Shown in pieces: positions 8,592-17,513 of a stretch of 64,000 nucleotides of DNA (position 1 is the first letter of the stretch; every line of letters begins with the position of its first letter). The translations under genes and the position numbers were made by a program. The stretch covers positions 1 to 64,000 of the forward strand of contig NZ_FOQI01000002.1 of NCBI RefSeq assembly GCF_900113705.1. Direction: 5' to 3'. This stretch comes from Collimonas sp. OK307 (GTDB taxonomy: Bacteria; Pseudomonadota; Gammaproteobacteria; Burkholderiales; Burkholderiaceae_D). Below the pieces are notes generated by a model. It was given only the letters and a program-made list of their open reading frames with translations. It searched no databases and had not been told where the DNA came from.

Positions 8592-9653
8592 ATGAATCAA
8601 CGACTGCGCGAACCAACCCTGCATCACCTGCTCGACGACAACGCTCGCTTTGCAGCAGACAACGGAGGCATGGCCAATCACTGTCCGATGGCGCTTTGCG
8701 CGCTGGCCGCCATGGGTGCGCAACCCGCGCGCCTGCAGGAATTTTTCGATAAGTGGGAAGGCCGCTTCGCGCTGGCTGCCAAGCCTGCCGTCAGATCCGT
8801 CAACCGCGAAACCTGGCCGTTTTCCCTCGGCGACGCCAGTGCATTCACCGCTTTGTGCGGATTCTATGAAGAATGGATCTGGAGCGCCGGCGCGGATGCC
8901 GTACTTGCACAAGTGCTGAGCCGGATACCGTTTGCCCCTGCCAGCGGTGCTTTTCACGCCTTGATCCGGCTCGGATATGGCCTGGAAGCAGAACATGTCG
9001 GCGAAATCGCAGCCGGGCTTGCGGCGCTGGTCAGCGGCAATCTGTACATCGATATGGGATCGCGGCAACGCGTTCCCGCCGCTTCGGTGAAACAAGGTTT
9101 GGCGGTATTGTCGCGCGCAATGAACGGCAAGACATTCACTGGCGACTGGATTGTAGCGCGCCTGCGCGCGGTGGGCGCCGACCCGTCGTTTTACACGACG
9201 CTACCGGCCGCACCGGCGCAACCGCAACAACAGCTGCTCGACGACATGGCGCTGGCGGCAATAGCCTTGTATTGGCAAACCAATAATTTTACTGCCCTGC
9301 ATATTGTCACTGGCCTGCACGCCACGCGCCGCGTCATGGCACATTTGCCGCCAACGCTGGCGCAGCGTTTGCTGCCGGATTTGTGGGTAGCATTTTGCGC
9401 CGCCTATGTGTCGACAGGTGCGCCACCTCTGGCCGCTTCACATGTCACTCTGCACGCCACACTGCCAGAGGAAGAGGTCCTGGTCGACAGCGCGGACACG
9501 TGGCATGACCTGTTCACCACCGCCATCGCTTCCGACGACGACCATGTGATCAAGCTGGTGTACACCTGCTATTGCGAAAACCGGCGCGCGCCATCACCGC
9601 TGTATCTGGCTGCAGCGGCGCGGCGGGCCGGCCGCGTGTTCCAGATGCATTAG
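8592..9653 (+). CDS. Questin-oxidase-family protein (DUF4243)
   Basis: The 353-aa protein matches the questin oxidase / AflY-like family: NHCPMALCALAAMGA near the N-terminus, a helical, His-rich middle (GAFHALIRLGYGLE, NNFTALHIVTGLHA) and DDHVIKLVYTCYCE near the end. Fungal relatives cleave anthraquinone rings in a Baeyer-Villiger-like reaction; bacterial members are mostly uncharacterised. The gene stands alone, divergent in function from its neighbours, behind a SoxR-like promoter. That would fit a role in modifying redox-cycling quinones or similar natural products. The family call is good; the substrate is inference. Confidence 0.75.
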   Translation: MNQRLREPTLHHLLDDNARFAADNGGMANHCPMALCALAAMGAQPARLQEFFDKWEGRFALAAKPAVRSVNRETWPFSLGDASAFTALCGFYEEWIWSAGADAVLAQVLSRIPFAPASGAFHALIRLGYGLEAEHVGEIAAGLAALVSGNLYIDMGSRQRVPAASVKQGLAVLSRAMNGKTFTGDWIVARLRAVGADPSFYTTLPAAPAQPQQQLLDDMALAAIALYWQTNNFTALHIVTGLHATRRVMAHLPPTLAQRLLPDLWVAFCAAYVSTGAPPLAASHVTLHATLPEEEVLVDSADTWHDLFTTAIASDDDHVIKLVYTCYCENRRAPSPLYLAAAARRAGRVFQMH

Positions 9654-9660
9654 GGCCGGG

Positions 9661-11250
9661 TCAGGTGATAGGCGCCGGATTGAACAGCGTCAATGCGTTA
9701 TGCAATTTGTGATGTTCCGCCCAAGTCTTCTTGCGGCCGCTGGCGACATCCAGCATGAGATGAAACATCTCCCAGCCCACGTCTTCGATGCTGGCTTCGC
9801 CACTGGCAATGCGGCCGGCATTGACATCCATCAGATCGTGCCAGCGTCGCGCCAGGTCGTTGCGGGTCGCCACTTTGATGACCGGTACTGCCGCCAGGCC
9901 GTAGGGCGTGCCGCGGCCGGTGGTGAATATGTGCAGGTTCATGCCAGCCGCCAGTTGCAAGGTGCCGCAGACAAAATCGCTGGCCGGCGTGGCTGCATAG
10001 ATCAAACCTTTTTGCTTCAGCTTGTCGCCAGGCGAGAGCACGCCGGAAATAACGCTGCTGCCTGACTTGACGATCGAGCCCATGGCTTTTTCGACGATGT
10101 TGGCGAGGCCGCCTTTTTTATTTCCCGGCGTGGTGTTGGCGCTGCGGTCGACGCCGCCGCGGGTAAGATAGTCGTCGTACCAGGCCATCTCGCGGATCAT
10201 GGCTTGCGCTACCTCGGCATTGGCAGCGCGCGCAGTGAGCTGGTCGATTCCGTCGCGCACTTCGGTGGTTTCGGAAAACATCACCGTGGCGCCGGCGCGC
10301 ACCAGCAAATCGCTGGCAAAACCCACCGCCGGATTGGCTGTGACGCCAGAGAAAGCATCACTGCCGCCGCACTGGACCCCGACAATCAGATCCGATGCCG
10401 GACAAGCAACACGGCGCCGCTTATTCAATTCGCTCAATTGCTCTTCTGCAGTGGCCATGATCGATGTGATCATCGACTCGAAGCCGACATGTTCGGCATC
10501 CTGCAAACACACCACCCGCAAGCCTTCTTCCTTGCCGCCGGTGCTTTGAATCGGAATCGAGCCCTGCGGGAAAAGCCGGCCCGGTTGCAATTTTTCGCAA
10601 CCCAGGCTGACCACCATGGCCTGGCCGCCGAAATTCGGATTCATGCTGATGTTACGCAAGGTGCGGATCGGGATCTCGGCGCCCGGCGCGTCGATCGCAA
10701 CGCCGCAGCCGTATGTATGTTCAAGACCGATGACATCGTCGACGTGCGGGTATCGCGGCAGCAATTCGGCCTTGATACGCTTGACCGCGTGTTCCACTAC
10801 ACCCGATACGCATTGCACAGTGGTGCTGATCGCCAGGATATTGCGGGTGCCGACTGTACCGTCGGCATTGCGATAACCGTCGAAGGTGTAGCCCTCCAAC
10901 GGCGTTGCCGCCGCGGGAACCTTGGTAGCAATCGGCAAATTGGTCAGCTCCCGCGCCGGCGGCATCCGCACCAGCGATTCTTCGATCCAGCTTCCTTGTG
11001 CAATCGGCCGTTGCGCATAACCGATCACCACGCCATAGCGCACGATGGACTCGCCTTCCGCCAGATCGCGCAGGGCGACCTTATGGCCCTGCGGTACTTT
11101 GTCGCGCAGCACCAGCCCGCACGGGAAGACCGCGCCGGCCGGCAAACCGCCGTCATTGGCCACAATCGCAACGTTGTCCTGCTCCTGCATACGGATGTAC
11201 AGCGGCGTATTGTTGTTGCCCGTATCGACAACCGGTGCTGCCTTGATCAT
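9661..11250 (-). CDS. garD: Galactarate dehydratase
   Basis: The 529-aa protein is a UxaA/GarD-family enzyme: an N-terminal SAF-like domain (about 15-95) and a large catalytic domain from about 115 ([53 protein letters not shown]). It dehydrates D-galactarate to 5-dehydro-4-deoxy-D-glucarate in the cytoplasm using metal bound by conserved Cys/His. Length matches GarD (about 523 aa) rather than the shorter altronate enzyme. The start overlaps the transporter stop by 4 bp (ATGA), so the two are co-translated. The downstream enzymes at 14047 and 15513 complete the pathway. Confidence 0.92.
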   Translation of the reverse strand: MIKAAPVVDTGNNNTPLYIRMQEQDNVAIVANDGGLPAGAVFPCGLVLRDKVPQGHKVALRDLAEGESIVRYGVVIGYAQRPIAQGSWIEESLVRMPPARELTNLPIATKVPAAATPLEGYTFDGYRNADGTVGTRNILAISTTVQCVSGVVEHAVKRIKAELLPRYPHVDDVIGLEHTYGCGVAIDAPGAEIPIRTLRNISMNPNFGGQAMVVSLGCEKLQPGRLFPQGSIPIQSTGGKEEGLRVVCLQDAEHVGFESMITSIMATAEEQLSELNKRRRVACPASDLIVGVQCGGSDAFSGVTANPAVGFASDLLVRAGATVMFSETTEVRDGIDQLTARAANAEVAQAMIREMAWYDDYLTRGGVDRSANTTPGNKKGGLANIVEKAMGSIVKSGSSVISGVLSPGDKLKQKGLIYAATPASDFVCGTLQLAAGMNLHIFTTGRGTPYGLAAVPVIKVATRNDLARRWHDLMDVNAGRIASGEASIEDVGWEMFHLMLDVASGRKKTWAEHHKLHNALTLFNPAPIT

Positions 11251-12644
11251 GATTCCGCTCCAGATAATTTCTTGTATGGCTGTCCGGCATCGTCAAGCGG
11301 CTTGAGCTCGACGCGTTTGATGTCTTTCACAATCACCAGGTAGCTGATCACGGCTAGCAGGGCATTGGCGCCGACGTACACCAGCGCCCACTCGAAAGAA
11401 CCGGTTTCCTTGATGATATAGCCGATCACGATCGGTGCGGTGATGCCGGCGATATTGCCGAACATGTTGAACAGGCTGCCGGTAAGACCGATGATCTCTT
11501 TCGGCGAAGTATCGGCCACAACGGCCCAGCCCAGCGCGCCGACACCCTTGCCGAAAAACGCCAGCGCCATAATGCCGACCACCATCCATTGGGTATCGAC
11601 GTAATTGCACAAGATCATGGTGGTCGACAGCAGCAATCCGGCGACGATAGGAATCTTGCGAGCCCAGGTCAACGAGAAGCCGCGTTTGATCAGGCGGTCC
11701 GAAATCATGCCGCCCAATACGCCGCCGAGAAAGCCGCAGATCGCCGGCAGCGAAGCCACGATGCCCGCTTTCAGGATCGACATGCCGCGTTCCTGCACCA
11801 GATAGATCGGGAACCAGGTCAGGAAGAAATAGGTGATTGTATTGATACAGTATTGGCCGAGATACACCCCCGCCAACATGCGGTTGCTGAGCAGCTGCTT
11901 GAGATAACCCAGCTTGACGCCACGGTTAACCTTGCCGCTCTTGCTCCCTCCCAACCCCTGATCCATGTCGACCAGGCCGCCGCCGTCGCGGATATGCGCC
12001 AGTTCCGCCGAAGTCATGCGCGGATGATCTTTCGGGCTATGCATCGTCCGCATCCAGATCATGCTCAGTACCAGACCCGCAGCACCCATCACCACAAACG
12101 TTTCCGACCAGCCATAGGCATGCGTGATCCAGGCCATCAAGGGAGCGAACAACACGGTAGAAAAATATTGCGCCGAATTGAAAATTGCCGAGGCGGTGCC
12201 GCGTTCAGTTGTCGGAAACCAGGCCGCGACGATACGGCCGTTGGCGGGAAAGGAAGGCGCTTCGGCCAGGCCGACCATGAAGCGCAGCATGAATAGTGCC
12301 GGCACTGCCCACAGCACACCGAGAAAATGGACCCCGCCTTGCAGCAGGGTGAATAGCGACCAGATAAAGATGCTGGCGGCGTACACGCGCTTCGAACCGT
12401 AGCGGTCTAGCAACCAGCCACCCGGCAATTGCCCCAGCACGTAAGCCCAGCTGAAGGCGGAAAAGATGAATCCCATGGTGACGGCGTCGAAGCCCAGCTC
12501 GCTTTTCATTGCGGTACCTGCAATGGAAAGGATGGCGCGATCGGCGTAGTTGAAAGTGGTCACCATGAACAGCATGAACAAAATCGTGTAGCGCAGCTTG
12601 CCACGTTGAGCCGATACCGGCCCAGTAGTTTTGTTGATATTCAC
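11247..12644 (-). CDS. garP: MFS hexarate transporter (GarP/GudP type)
   Basis: The 465-aa protein has 12 predicted membrane helices and the anion:cation symporter signatures [27 protein letters not shown] and [15 protein letters not shown]. It should import D-galactarate and/or D-glucarate with protons. The start is GTG with AGGAG six bases upstream. It is the first gene of a garP-garD unit, divergent from the FadR-type regulator, and its control region carries the operator shared with the KDG dehydratase gene. GarP and GudP cannot be told apart by sequence alone. Confidence 0.88.
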   Translation of the reverse strand: MNINKTTGPVSAQRGKLRYTILFMLFMVTTFNYADRAILSIAGTAMKSELGFDAVTMGFIFSAFSWAYVLGQLPGGWLLDRYGSKRVYAASIFIWSLFTLLQGGVHFLGVLWAVPALFMLRFMVGLAEAPSFPANGRIVAAWFPTTERGTASAIFNSAQYFSTVLFAPLMAWITHAYGWSETFVVMGAAGLVLSMIWMRTMHSPKDHPRMTSAELAHIRDGGGLVDMDQGLGGSKSGKVNRGVKLGYLKQLLSNRMLAGVYLGQYCINTITYFFLTWFPIYLVQERGMSILKAGIVASLPAICGFLGGVLGGMISDRLIKRGFSLTWARKIPIVAGLLLSTTMILCNYVDTQWMVVGIMALAFFGKGVGALGWAVVADTSPKEIIGLTGSLFNMFGNIAGITAPIVIGYIIKETGSFEWALVYVGANALLAVISYLVIVKDIKRVELKPLDDAGQPYKKLSGAES

Positions 12645-12953
12645 CTACGTCTCCTGTCGTTTTCCAGAGTCAGCGCTTGCAATGAAGCCGCTTGATACGC
12701 TGCAGATCCCCACTATCCGAACTCGTCATCGCGCATCTTGCGTATTTTGCGGATCGGAACCGGATTGTCGGCTGTTGTTTGTCGGTTATTACCTGCCCGT
12801 TATTGCTTGCTGCAGGGCGCCGTTATTATTGTTATTGATGTTTATGTGTACTAGACTACAGTTGTGTTATCAGTCATCCTACAACTTGAATCGTAGTATA
12901 ATCACCGAAAAATAATTTAGCAACTAGATTTACTTTTCCCGCGGCCCCACCCC
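12645..12953. promoter_or_regulatory. Divergent control region garP / fadR-type regulator
   Basis: The 309-bp gap holds an operator-like 20-mer (12866-12885) flanked by AGTTGT/ACAACT and, 11 bp to its right, a consensus -10 box TATAAT (12897-12902) that would serve the regulator gene. No good -35 is visible for it; that position falls in the operator, which fits autoregulation. The left part toward garP is AT-rich with no clear promoter. Confidence 0.6.
12866..12885 (-). promoter_or_regulatory. Hexarate operator-like site 1
   Basis: On the minus strand this reads GTTGTAGGATGACTGATAAC, which matches site 2 (13945-13964, plus strand) at 19 of 20 positions. Both lie upstream of galactarate pathway genes, so they are the likely binding sites of the FadR-family regulator encoded between them. 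Confidence 0.75.
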
Positions 12954-13712
12954 ATGAATACACCGCTCAATACTCTGCCCGTTCCAAGCGCTCCGCCAAA
13001 AAAACATCGCAACCTGGCGCAGAGCGTGGTCGCCAATATTGCCGACAGCATTCGCACCGGCGTCAGCAAACCGGGGGACAAACTGCCGACCGAATCCGAA
13101 CTGATGCGCACGCAAGGCGTCAGCCGCACAGTGATACGCGAAGCAATTTCGCATCTGCAAGCCTCGGGGCTGGTAGAAACGCGGCACGGCATCGGCACTT
13201 TTGTATTGGCAGCAAGCAACCCTGGTAATTTCGACATCGATCCGGAAACCGTGGTCACCATGCGCGATATCCTGGCCATCCTGGAACTGCGCATCAGCCT
13301 CGAAGCGGAAGCCGCCGGACTGGCGGCGGCACGGCGCAATGACGAGCAACTGGCGCAAATGCGGATGGCGCTGGATGCCTTCCAGAAAAGCGCCAACGAG
13401 CATGGCGACTCGGTTGCGGCCGATGTGCAGTTCCATTTGCACATCGCCCAAGCCACCGGCAACCGTTATTTTGTAGATATCCTGACCCACCTCGGCACCA
13501 CCATCATTCCGCGCACCAGGATCAATTCCGCCAAACTGGCACATGACGATCCGGCGGCCTATCTGGACCGCGTGCATCGTGAGCATGAAGATATCTACAA
13601 CGCCATCGTGCGTCAGGACCCGGAGACAGCACGGGCAGCAATGCGCACCCATCTGAGCAATAGCCGCGAGCGTTTGCGCAAGGTGCAGGACAGCATGGCG
13701 TTGCAGTCGTAA
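12954..13712 (+). CDS. FadR-subfamily GntR transcriptional regulator
   Basis: The 252-aa protein has an N-terminal GntR winged helix (about 16-85: LAQSVVANIADSI, GDKLPTESELMRTQGVSRTVIREAISHLQASGLVETRHGIGTFV) and a C-terminal all-helical FCD domain with metal/ligand residues (DVQFHLHIAQATGN, HREHEDIYNAI). It lies between garPD and the KDG dehydratase gene, and both flanking control regions carry the same 20-bp motif, so it is most likely the hexarate repressor with galactarate, glucarate or KDG as inducer. No clear Shine-Dalgarno sequence precedes the ATG. Confidence 0.9.
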   Translation: MNTPLNTLPVPSAPPKKHRNLAQSVVANIADSIRTGVSKPGDKLPTESELMRTQGVSRTVIREAISHLQASGLVETRHGIGTFVLAASNPGNFDIDPETVVTMRDILAILELRISLEAEAAGLAAARRNDEQLAQMRMALDAFQKSANEHGDSVAADVQFHLHIAQATGNRYFVDILTHLGTTIIPRTRINSAKLAHDDPAAYLDRVHREHEDIYNAIVRQDPETARAAMRTHLSNSRERLRKVQDSMALQS

Positions 13713-13781
13713 ACGGCTGACTGGCTGGCAGGCTGGCTGGCTGACAACGAACTGACTGCAATCGAACAAAATCGAACAATC

Positions 13782-13806
13782 AAGCTGCCGGCGTACCCGG
13801 CAGCTT
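13782..13806 (+). terminator. Hairpin after regulator gene
   Basis: Perfect 10-bp arms AAGCTGCCGG / CCGGCAGCTT with a 5-nt loop, 70 bp past the regulator stop. There is no following T-tract, so termination may be weak or factor-assisted. Confidence 0.5.
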
Positions 13807-13925
13807 CAGCCACTCGGTAACCCCCTCTCCGCGACGCACTGCCTGCAACCTGTTTTCCACCGGTTTTCGCCGTTTTAACCCCATCCTCTTTGTCCTCCTG
13901 AATAAAACAAACGATATTTTCCGGC

Positions 13926-13964
13926 TTGCATACTGCAAATCTTTGTTGTACGATGACTGATAAC
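13926..13964 (+). promoter_or_regulatory. Promoter with hexarate operator-like site 2
   Basis: TTGCAT (13926-13931) and TACGAT (13949-13954) form a sigma-70-type promoter with a 17-bp spacer. The -10 box lies inside GTTGTACGATGACTGATAAC (13945-13964), the partner of site 1. Binding there would block RNA polymerase, so repression of the KDG dehydratase gene is the simple reading. Confidence 0.72.
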
Positions 13965-14046
13965 TTAAATCCCTGAACGCCAACATGCCCTTCTGCGTGG
14001 CAAAGGCGCTCGATCATCAACCGCAGCACTACACGATACCGAGACC

Positions 14047-14958
14047 ATGAATCCTCAAGAACTCAAACAAGTACTTTCCTCCGGCTTGCTGTCTTTCCCG
14101 ATTACCGATTTCGATGCGCAAGGCAATTTCCGCCCGAGCACCTACGCGGAACGGCTTGAATGGCTGGCTCCCTACGGTGCGAGTGCCTTGTTTGTGGCCG
14201 GCGGCACCGGCGAGTTCTTTTCGCTCACCACCTCCGAATACTCTGACGTAGTACGGCTGGCGGTAGAAACCTGCCGTAGCAAAGTGCCGATCCTGGCCGG
14301 CGCCGGCGGCCCCACCCGCACCGCCATTGCTTTCGCACAAGAAGCCGAACGCCTGGGCGCGCAAGGCATCCTGCTGATGCCGCACTACCTGACAGAAGCA
14401 TCCCAAGATGGTTTGGTAGCCCATGTTGAAGCCATCTGCAACTCAGTCAAATTCGGCGTAGTCGTGTACAACCGCGGCATCTGCCGCCTGAATGCAGATT
14501 CGATGGAATTGCTGGCAGCGCGTTGCCCTAACCTGATCGGCTTCAAGGATGGCATCGGCGACATCGAACTGATGGTATCGATCCGCCGCCGCCTTGGCGA
14601 TCGCATGACTTATTTAGGCGGCTTGCCGACTGCAGAATTGTTTGCCGCACCGTACAAGGCGCTCGGCGTACCGGTTTATTCGTCGGCGGTATTCAATTTC
14701 ATGCCGAAACTGGCTATGGATTTCTACACTGCAGTCAAGAATGACGACCACGCTACCACTGGCCGTTTGCTGGATAGTTTCTTCCTGCCTTACCTGGCAA
14801 TCCGCAACAAGAAAGCGGGTTACGCCGTCAGCATTGTCAAAGCCGGCGCAACTATTGTCGGTCATGATGGTGGGCCGGTACGGACGCCGTTGATTGATTT
14901 GAATGCGGAAGAGTGTGAGCAGTTGAAGGCGTTGATTTTGGCGCAAGGACCGCAGTAA
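14047..14958 (+). CDS. kdgD: 5-dehydro-4-deoxyglucarate dehydratase
   Basis: The 303-aa protein is a DHDPS-superfamily TIM barrel. The Schiff-base lysine is K167 in [10 protein letters not shown], the barrel tyrosine Y141 is in VVVYNR, and [10 protein letters not shown] (52-61) is the substrate loop, FF-S being typical of KdgD rather than DapA. It dehydrates and decarboxylates 5-dehydro-4-deoxy-D-glucarate to 2,5-dioxopentanoate. The product is oxidised by the dehydrogenase encoded from 15513. The gene has its own promoter with a pathway operator. Confidence 0.93.
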   Translation: MNPQELKQVLSSGLLSFPITDFDAQGNFRPSTYAERLEWLAPYGASALFVAGGTGEFFSLTTSEYSDVVRLAVETCRSKVPILAGAGGPTRTAIAFAQEAERLGAQGILLMPHYLTEASQDGLVAHVEAICNSVKFGVVVYNRGICRLNADSMELLAARCPNLIGFKDGIGDIELMVSIRRRLGDRMTYLGGLPTAELFAAPYKALGVPVYSSAVFNFMPKLAMDFYTAVKNDDHATTGRLLDSFFLPYLAIRNKKAGYAVSIVKAGATIVGHDGGPVRTPLIDLNAEECEQLKALILAQGPQ

Positions 14959-14980
14959 TAAGTAAACAGGCTACGGTTTG

Positions 14981-15326
14981 TACTCCGTGGACCGTTAATT
15001 AGGGTCAGAGTCAAGTTTCGCGATAAAGCCTGCGAAAGTTGACTCTGACCCTAAATAACTGCGTGGGGTTGTTTTTGACGCGGCTTTTGACTTTGAAGTC
15101 CGCATGGGGACGCTGCCAAATGTGGCGCGTGTCAGTCGGGAATTGTGGGAAGACATGTTTGAGCGAAGCGAGTTGGTCTTCCCACCCGCCTGATACGTGA
15201 CGCATTTGGGGACCTGACCGAAGGGAAGGCAGTGGCTTTGCGGTCGCCTTCTTTTGGTTACTTTTCTTGGCGAAGCAAGAAAAGTGACTAGCTGCCGGGC
15301 TACCCCCGGCATGTATCCACGGAGTA
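14981..15326 (+). repeat. Dispersed structured repeat, copy 2 (longest)
   Basis: The 346-bp element is bounded by inverted ends TACTCCGTGG (14981-14990) and CCACGGAGTA (15317-15326). It contains a REP-like hairpin near its left end, a core shared with copy 1, and a right part shared with copy 3 (36929-37055), including GACCGAAGGGAAGGCAGTGG and the CTGCCGGGC...CCCCGGCA block. Its 25-nt inverted repeat (15116-15140 / 15185-15209) is more diverged than in copy 1. Confidence 0.82.
15001..15052. repeat. REP-like palindrome 1
   Basis: Arms of 21 nt (starting AGGGTCAGAGTCAA and ending TTGACTCTGACCCT) pair with one mismatch around a 10-nt loop GATAAAGCCT. The GGGTCAGAGT ends are of the kind seen in REP sequences mobilised by RAYT (IS200-like) transposases; no such transposase is in the window. 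Confidence 0.8.
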
Positions 15327-15376
15327 GCAACCGTTTCAGCTAACGACCACCGAATTTACTCCGTAGCCCGTTAAAA

Positions 15377-15428
15377 GGGGTCAGAGTAATTTACGACGAT
15401 AAGACTGTCGTAAAAAAACTCTGACCCC
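15377..15428. repeat. REP-like palindrome 2
   Basis: GGGGTCAGAGT and ACTCTGACCCC arms with imperfect inner pairing around a loop that again starts CGATAA. It has the same length (52 bp) and plan as palindrome 1, 376 bp away, and is preceded by ACTCCGTAGCCCGTTAA, a variant of the sequence before palindrome 1. Confidence 0.8.
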
Positions 15429-15512
15429 ATTTAACTACACTCGCGGCGACAAAAAAGTAATTGCTTTTGCGATGACGCAAAAAATCGAACATTTGTATAT
15501 CGAGGAAAATAA

Positions 15513-17090
15513 ATGAATATCACTGGTGAAATGCTTATCGGCCAATCCAGCGTACGCGGCAACGACGGCACGCTACGCGCAATCAATCCCGCCACCAATG
15601 AAAAGATCAGCCCCGATTTCGGCGCCGGCGGCACCGCAGAAGTCGACCGCGCCTGCGCCCTCGCGCAACAAGCCTTCGACATCTACCGCGAAACCACGCC
15701 GGAAAAACGCGCCCAATTTTTAGAAGAAATCGCCAACGGCATCCTCGCCCTCGGACCAACCCTGATCGAACGCGCAGTCCAAGAATCCGGCCTGCCAGCC
15801 GCCCGCCTCGAAGGCGAACGCGGCCGCACCGTAGGCCAGCTTCGCCTGTTCGCCACCGTAGTGCGCGCCGGCCACCACCTAAGCGCCACTCTCGATTCAG
15901 CCCTACCCGACCGCACCCCGCCACGCTCCGATCTACGCCTACGCAAAATCGCCCTCGGCCCGGTCGCGGTATTTGGCGCCAGCAATTTCCCGCTAGCATT
16001 CTCGGTAGCCGGCGGCGACACCGCGGCTGCGCTAGCCGCCGGCTGCCCGGCAGTAGTCAAGACGCACAACGCCCATCCAGGCACCTCAGAACTAGTCGGA
16101 CGCGTAATTCAGCAAGCAGTCGCTACCTGCAAACTCCCGGAAGGCGTGTTTTCCCTGATCATCGGCACCGGCAACGAAGTCGGCCAGGCGTTAGTCAGCC
16201 ACCCTGCCATCAAAGCGGTCGGCTTCACCGGCTCGCGCCAAGGCGGTCTGGCCCTGATGCGCGCAGCGGCACAACGACGCGAACCGATTCCCGTGTACGC
16301 CGAGATGAGCAGCATCAACCCCATGTTCCTGCTGCCGCACGCATTGGCCGCACGGGCGTCGCAAATCGGCGGCGCTTTCGTCGATTCTCTGACCATGGGC
16401 GTAGGCCAGTTCTGTACTAATCCAGGTCTGGTGATCGGATTGGCGGGCGAACATCTGTCACAGTTTCAAGAAGCTGCATCAACTGCATTGCAAGCCAAGG
16501 CGGCCGGCACCATGCTGACACCAGGCATCCACAGCGCCTATGTCGCCGGCGTCGAACGCATGGGCGCAATTGCCGGCGTCACCACCCTCGGCCAGGGCCT
16601 GCCGGCAAGCGCGCCATGCGCCGCCCAGGCTACATTGTTTGCCACCGATGCGGCGACTTTCCTGGCTACCGAACAGCTGGAAGATGAAAATTTCGGCCCC
16701 AGCTCATTGATTGTCGCCTGCCGGGACGAAGAAGAAATGCGCGCTGTCGCCGAACACCTGGCCGGTCAGCTGACCGCCACGCTGCAGCTCGATAATGAAG
16801 ATCATGCGCTGGCCAGAAAGCTCTTGCCGACGCTAGAGCGCAAAGCCGGCCGTATCCTGGTGAACGGTTATCCAACCGGTGTTGAAGTGTCTTACGCGAT
16901 GGTGCATGGCGGGCCGTTCCCGGCAACTTCGGACAGCCGCAGCACCTCGGTCGGCGCCAGCGCCATTGATCGTTTCCTGCGGCCGGTCTGTTATCAGGAT
17001 TTGCCTGCAGATCTTTTGCCGGAGGCTGTCCAGGACGGTAATCCGCTTGGACTGGCGCGACTGATGGATGGAAATTTGATCAAACCATAA
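15513..17090 (+). CDS. 2,5-dioxovalerate (2-oxoglutarate semialdehyde) dehydrogenase
   Basis: The 525-aa protein is an aldehyde dehydrogenase of the KGSADH class, which is longer than ordinary ALDHs. Motifs: [24 protein letters not shown] (cofactor fold), [10 protein letters not shown], catalytic Glu in [11 protein letters not shown] and catalytic Cys in [10 protein letters not shown]. It oxidises 2,5-dioxopentanoate to 2-oxoglutarate with NAD(P)+, the last step of hexarate breakdown. GAGGAAAA precedes the ATG. The pathway operator is not seen directly upstream, and REP-like repeats separate it from kdgD, so co-transcription is uncertain. A strong terminator follows. Confidence 0.92.
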   Translation: MNITGEMLIGQSSVRGNDGTLRAINPATNEKISPDFGAGGTAEVDRACALAQQAFDIYRETTPEKRAQFLEEIANGILALGPTLIERAVQESGLPAARLEGERGRTVGQLRLFATVVRAGHHLSATLDSALPDRTPPRSDLRLRKIALGPVAVFGASNFPLAFSVAGGDTAAALAAGCPAVVKTHNAHPGTSELVGRVIQQAVATCKLPEGVFSLIIGTGNEVGQALVSHPAIKAVGFTGSRQGGLALMRAAAQRREPIPVYAEMSSINPMFLLPHALAARASQIGGAFVDSLTMGVGQFCTNPGLVIGLAGEHLSQFQEAASTALQAKAAGTMLTPGIHSAYVAGVERMGAIAGVTTLGQGLPASAPCAAQATLFATDAATFLATEQLEDENFGPSSLIVACRDEEEMRAVAEHLAGQLTATLQLDNEDHALARKLLPTLERKAGRILVNGYPTGVEVSYAMVHGGPFPATSDSRSTSVGASAIDRFLRPVCYQDLPADLLPEAVQDGNPLGLARLMDGNLIKP

Positions 17091-17120
17091 AAAAATACTT
17101 CGCTTCAAACCCGATCGTAC

Positions 17121-17161
17121 AAACGGGACTGCACGAATCTTTATTCGCGCAGTCCCGTTTT
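17121..17161 (+). terminator. Intrinsic terminator after dioxovalerate dehydrogenase
   Basis: AAACGGGACTGC (17121-17132) pairs with GCAGTCCCGTTT (17149-17160), with further inner pairing CGAAT/ATTCG, and ends in TTT. It closes the hexarate cluster. Confidence 0.88.
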
Positions 17162-17170
17162 AACACAACA

Positions 17171-17446
17171 TCAGGAATTTTCGATTTCCGCGACAGTGAA
17201 TTCAATCCCGCCGACCCATTTTGCAATGAGGTTGTAAATCCACGCGCCAACCGCTGTGAAAATAAAGCCGAAGATCAGATAAAGAAACGGCAATATGAAC
17301 ATTACGCCCAGCGGTGCTTTAGGTCCTGGCATCAATGTGTAAAACAAACTCATGAGAACAATCATCGGCAAGGAAACAGCGAAATAAAGAAGTGCCATGA
17401 CCTTAGCGGTTTGAAATGGTGAAATGCTTGAAATTTGTTTTTTCAC
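17171..17446 (-). CDS. Small membrane protein
   Basis: The 91-aa protein has two strongly hydrophobic segments (about 14-38 and 47-74) with a short loop containing PGPKAPLG, a polar N-terminus (MKKQISSISPFQTAKV) and an acidic tail. The layout resembles DUF3566-type small membrane proteins, but I am not certain of that family. GTG start with AAGGGAA upstream. It lies between the hexarate terminator and the ABC importer operon, 67 bp after the binding-protein stop, so it might be the last gene of that operon. No function can be given. Confidence 0.65.
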   Translation of the reverse strand: MKKQISSISPFQTAKVMALLYFAVSLPMIVLMSLFYTLMPGPKAPLGVMFILPFLYLIFGFIFTAVGAWIYNLIAKWVGGIEFTVAEIENS

Positions 17447-17513
17447 GAACTATTTTCCCTTTTTTAATTTCCGGATCGGCCTTGCGACGAACGCCGATCC
17501 GGAACTTGCACGG

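Larger units (their letters stand above)
13713..14046. other. Intergenic region, regulator to KDG dehydratase
   Basis: The 334-bp gap starts with a short GGCTGGCTGGCA-type repeat just after the regulator stop, contains a hairpin (13782-13806) and then the promoter/operator of the next gene (13926-13964). No additional gene is supported. Confidence 0.6.
14959..15512. other. Repeat-rich intergenic region
   Basis: The 554-bp gap inside the hexarate cluster is filled by the longest copy of the dispersed repeat (14981-15326) and two REP-like hairpins (15001-15052 and 15377-15428). Only the last 80 bp or so look unique and include GAGGAAAA before the dehydrogenase ATG. Open frames across the repeat are not supported as genes. 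Confidence 0.75.

Noticed and set aside
10204-11343. Long plus-strand open frame opposite garD
   Set aside because: The minus-strand protein is a clear GarD; the antisense frame is His/Arg-rich shadow sequence without motifs.
13713-13760. Short tandem GGCTGGCTGGCA repeat as a possible CRISPR or VNTR
   Set aside because: It has only a few imperfect units of about 4 bp and no spacer structure.
14995-15330. Open frame of about 110 codons on the minus strand inside repeat copy 2
   Set aside because: It lies wholly within the repeat and REP palindrome; the same block in other copies does not keep the frame.
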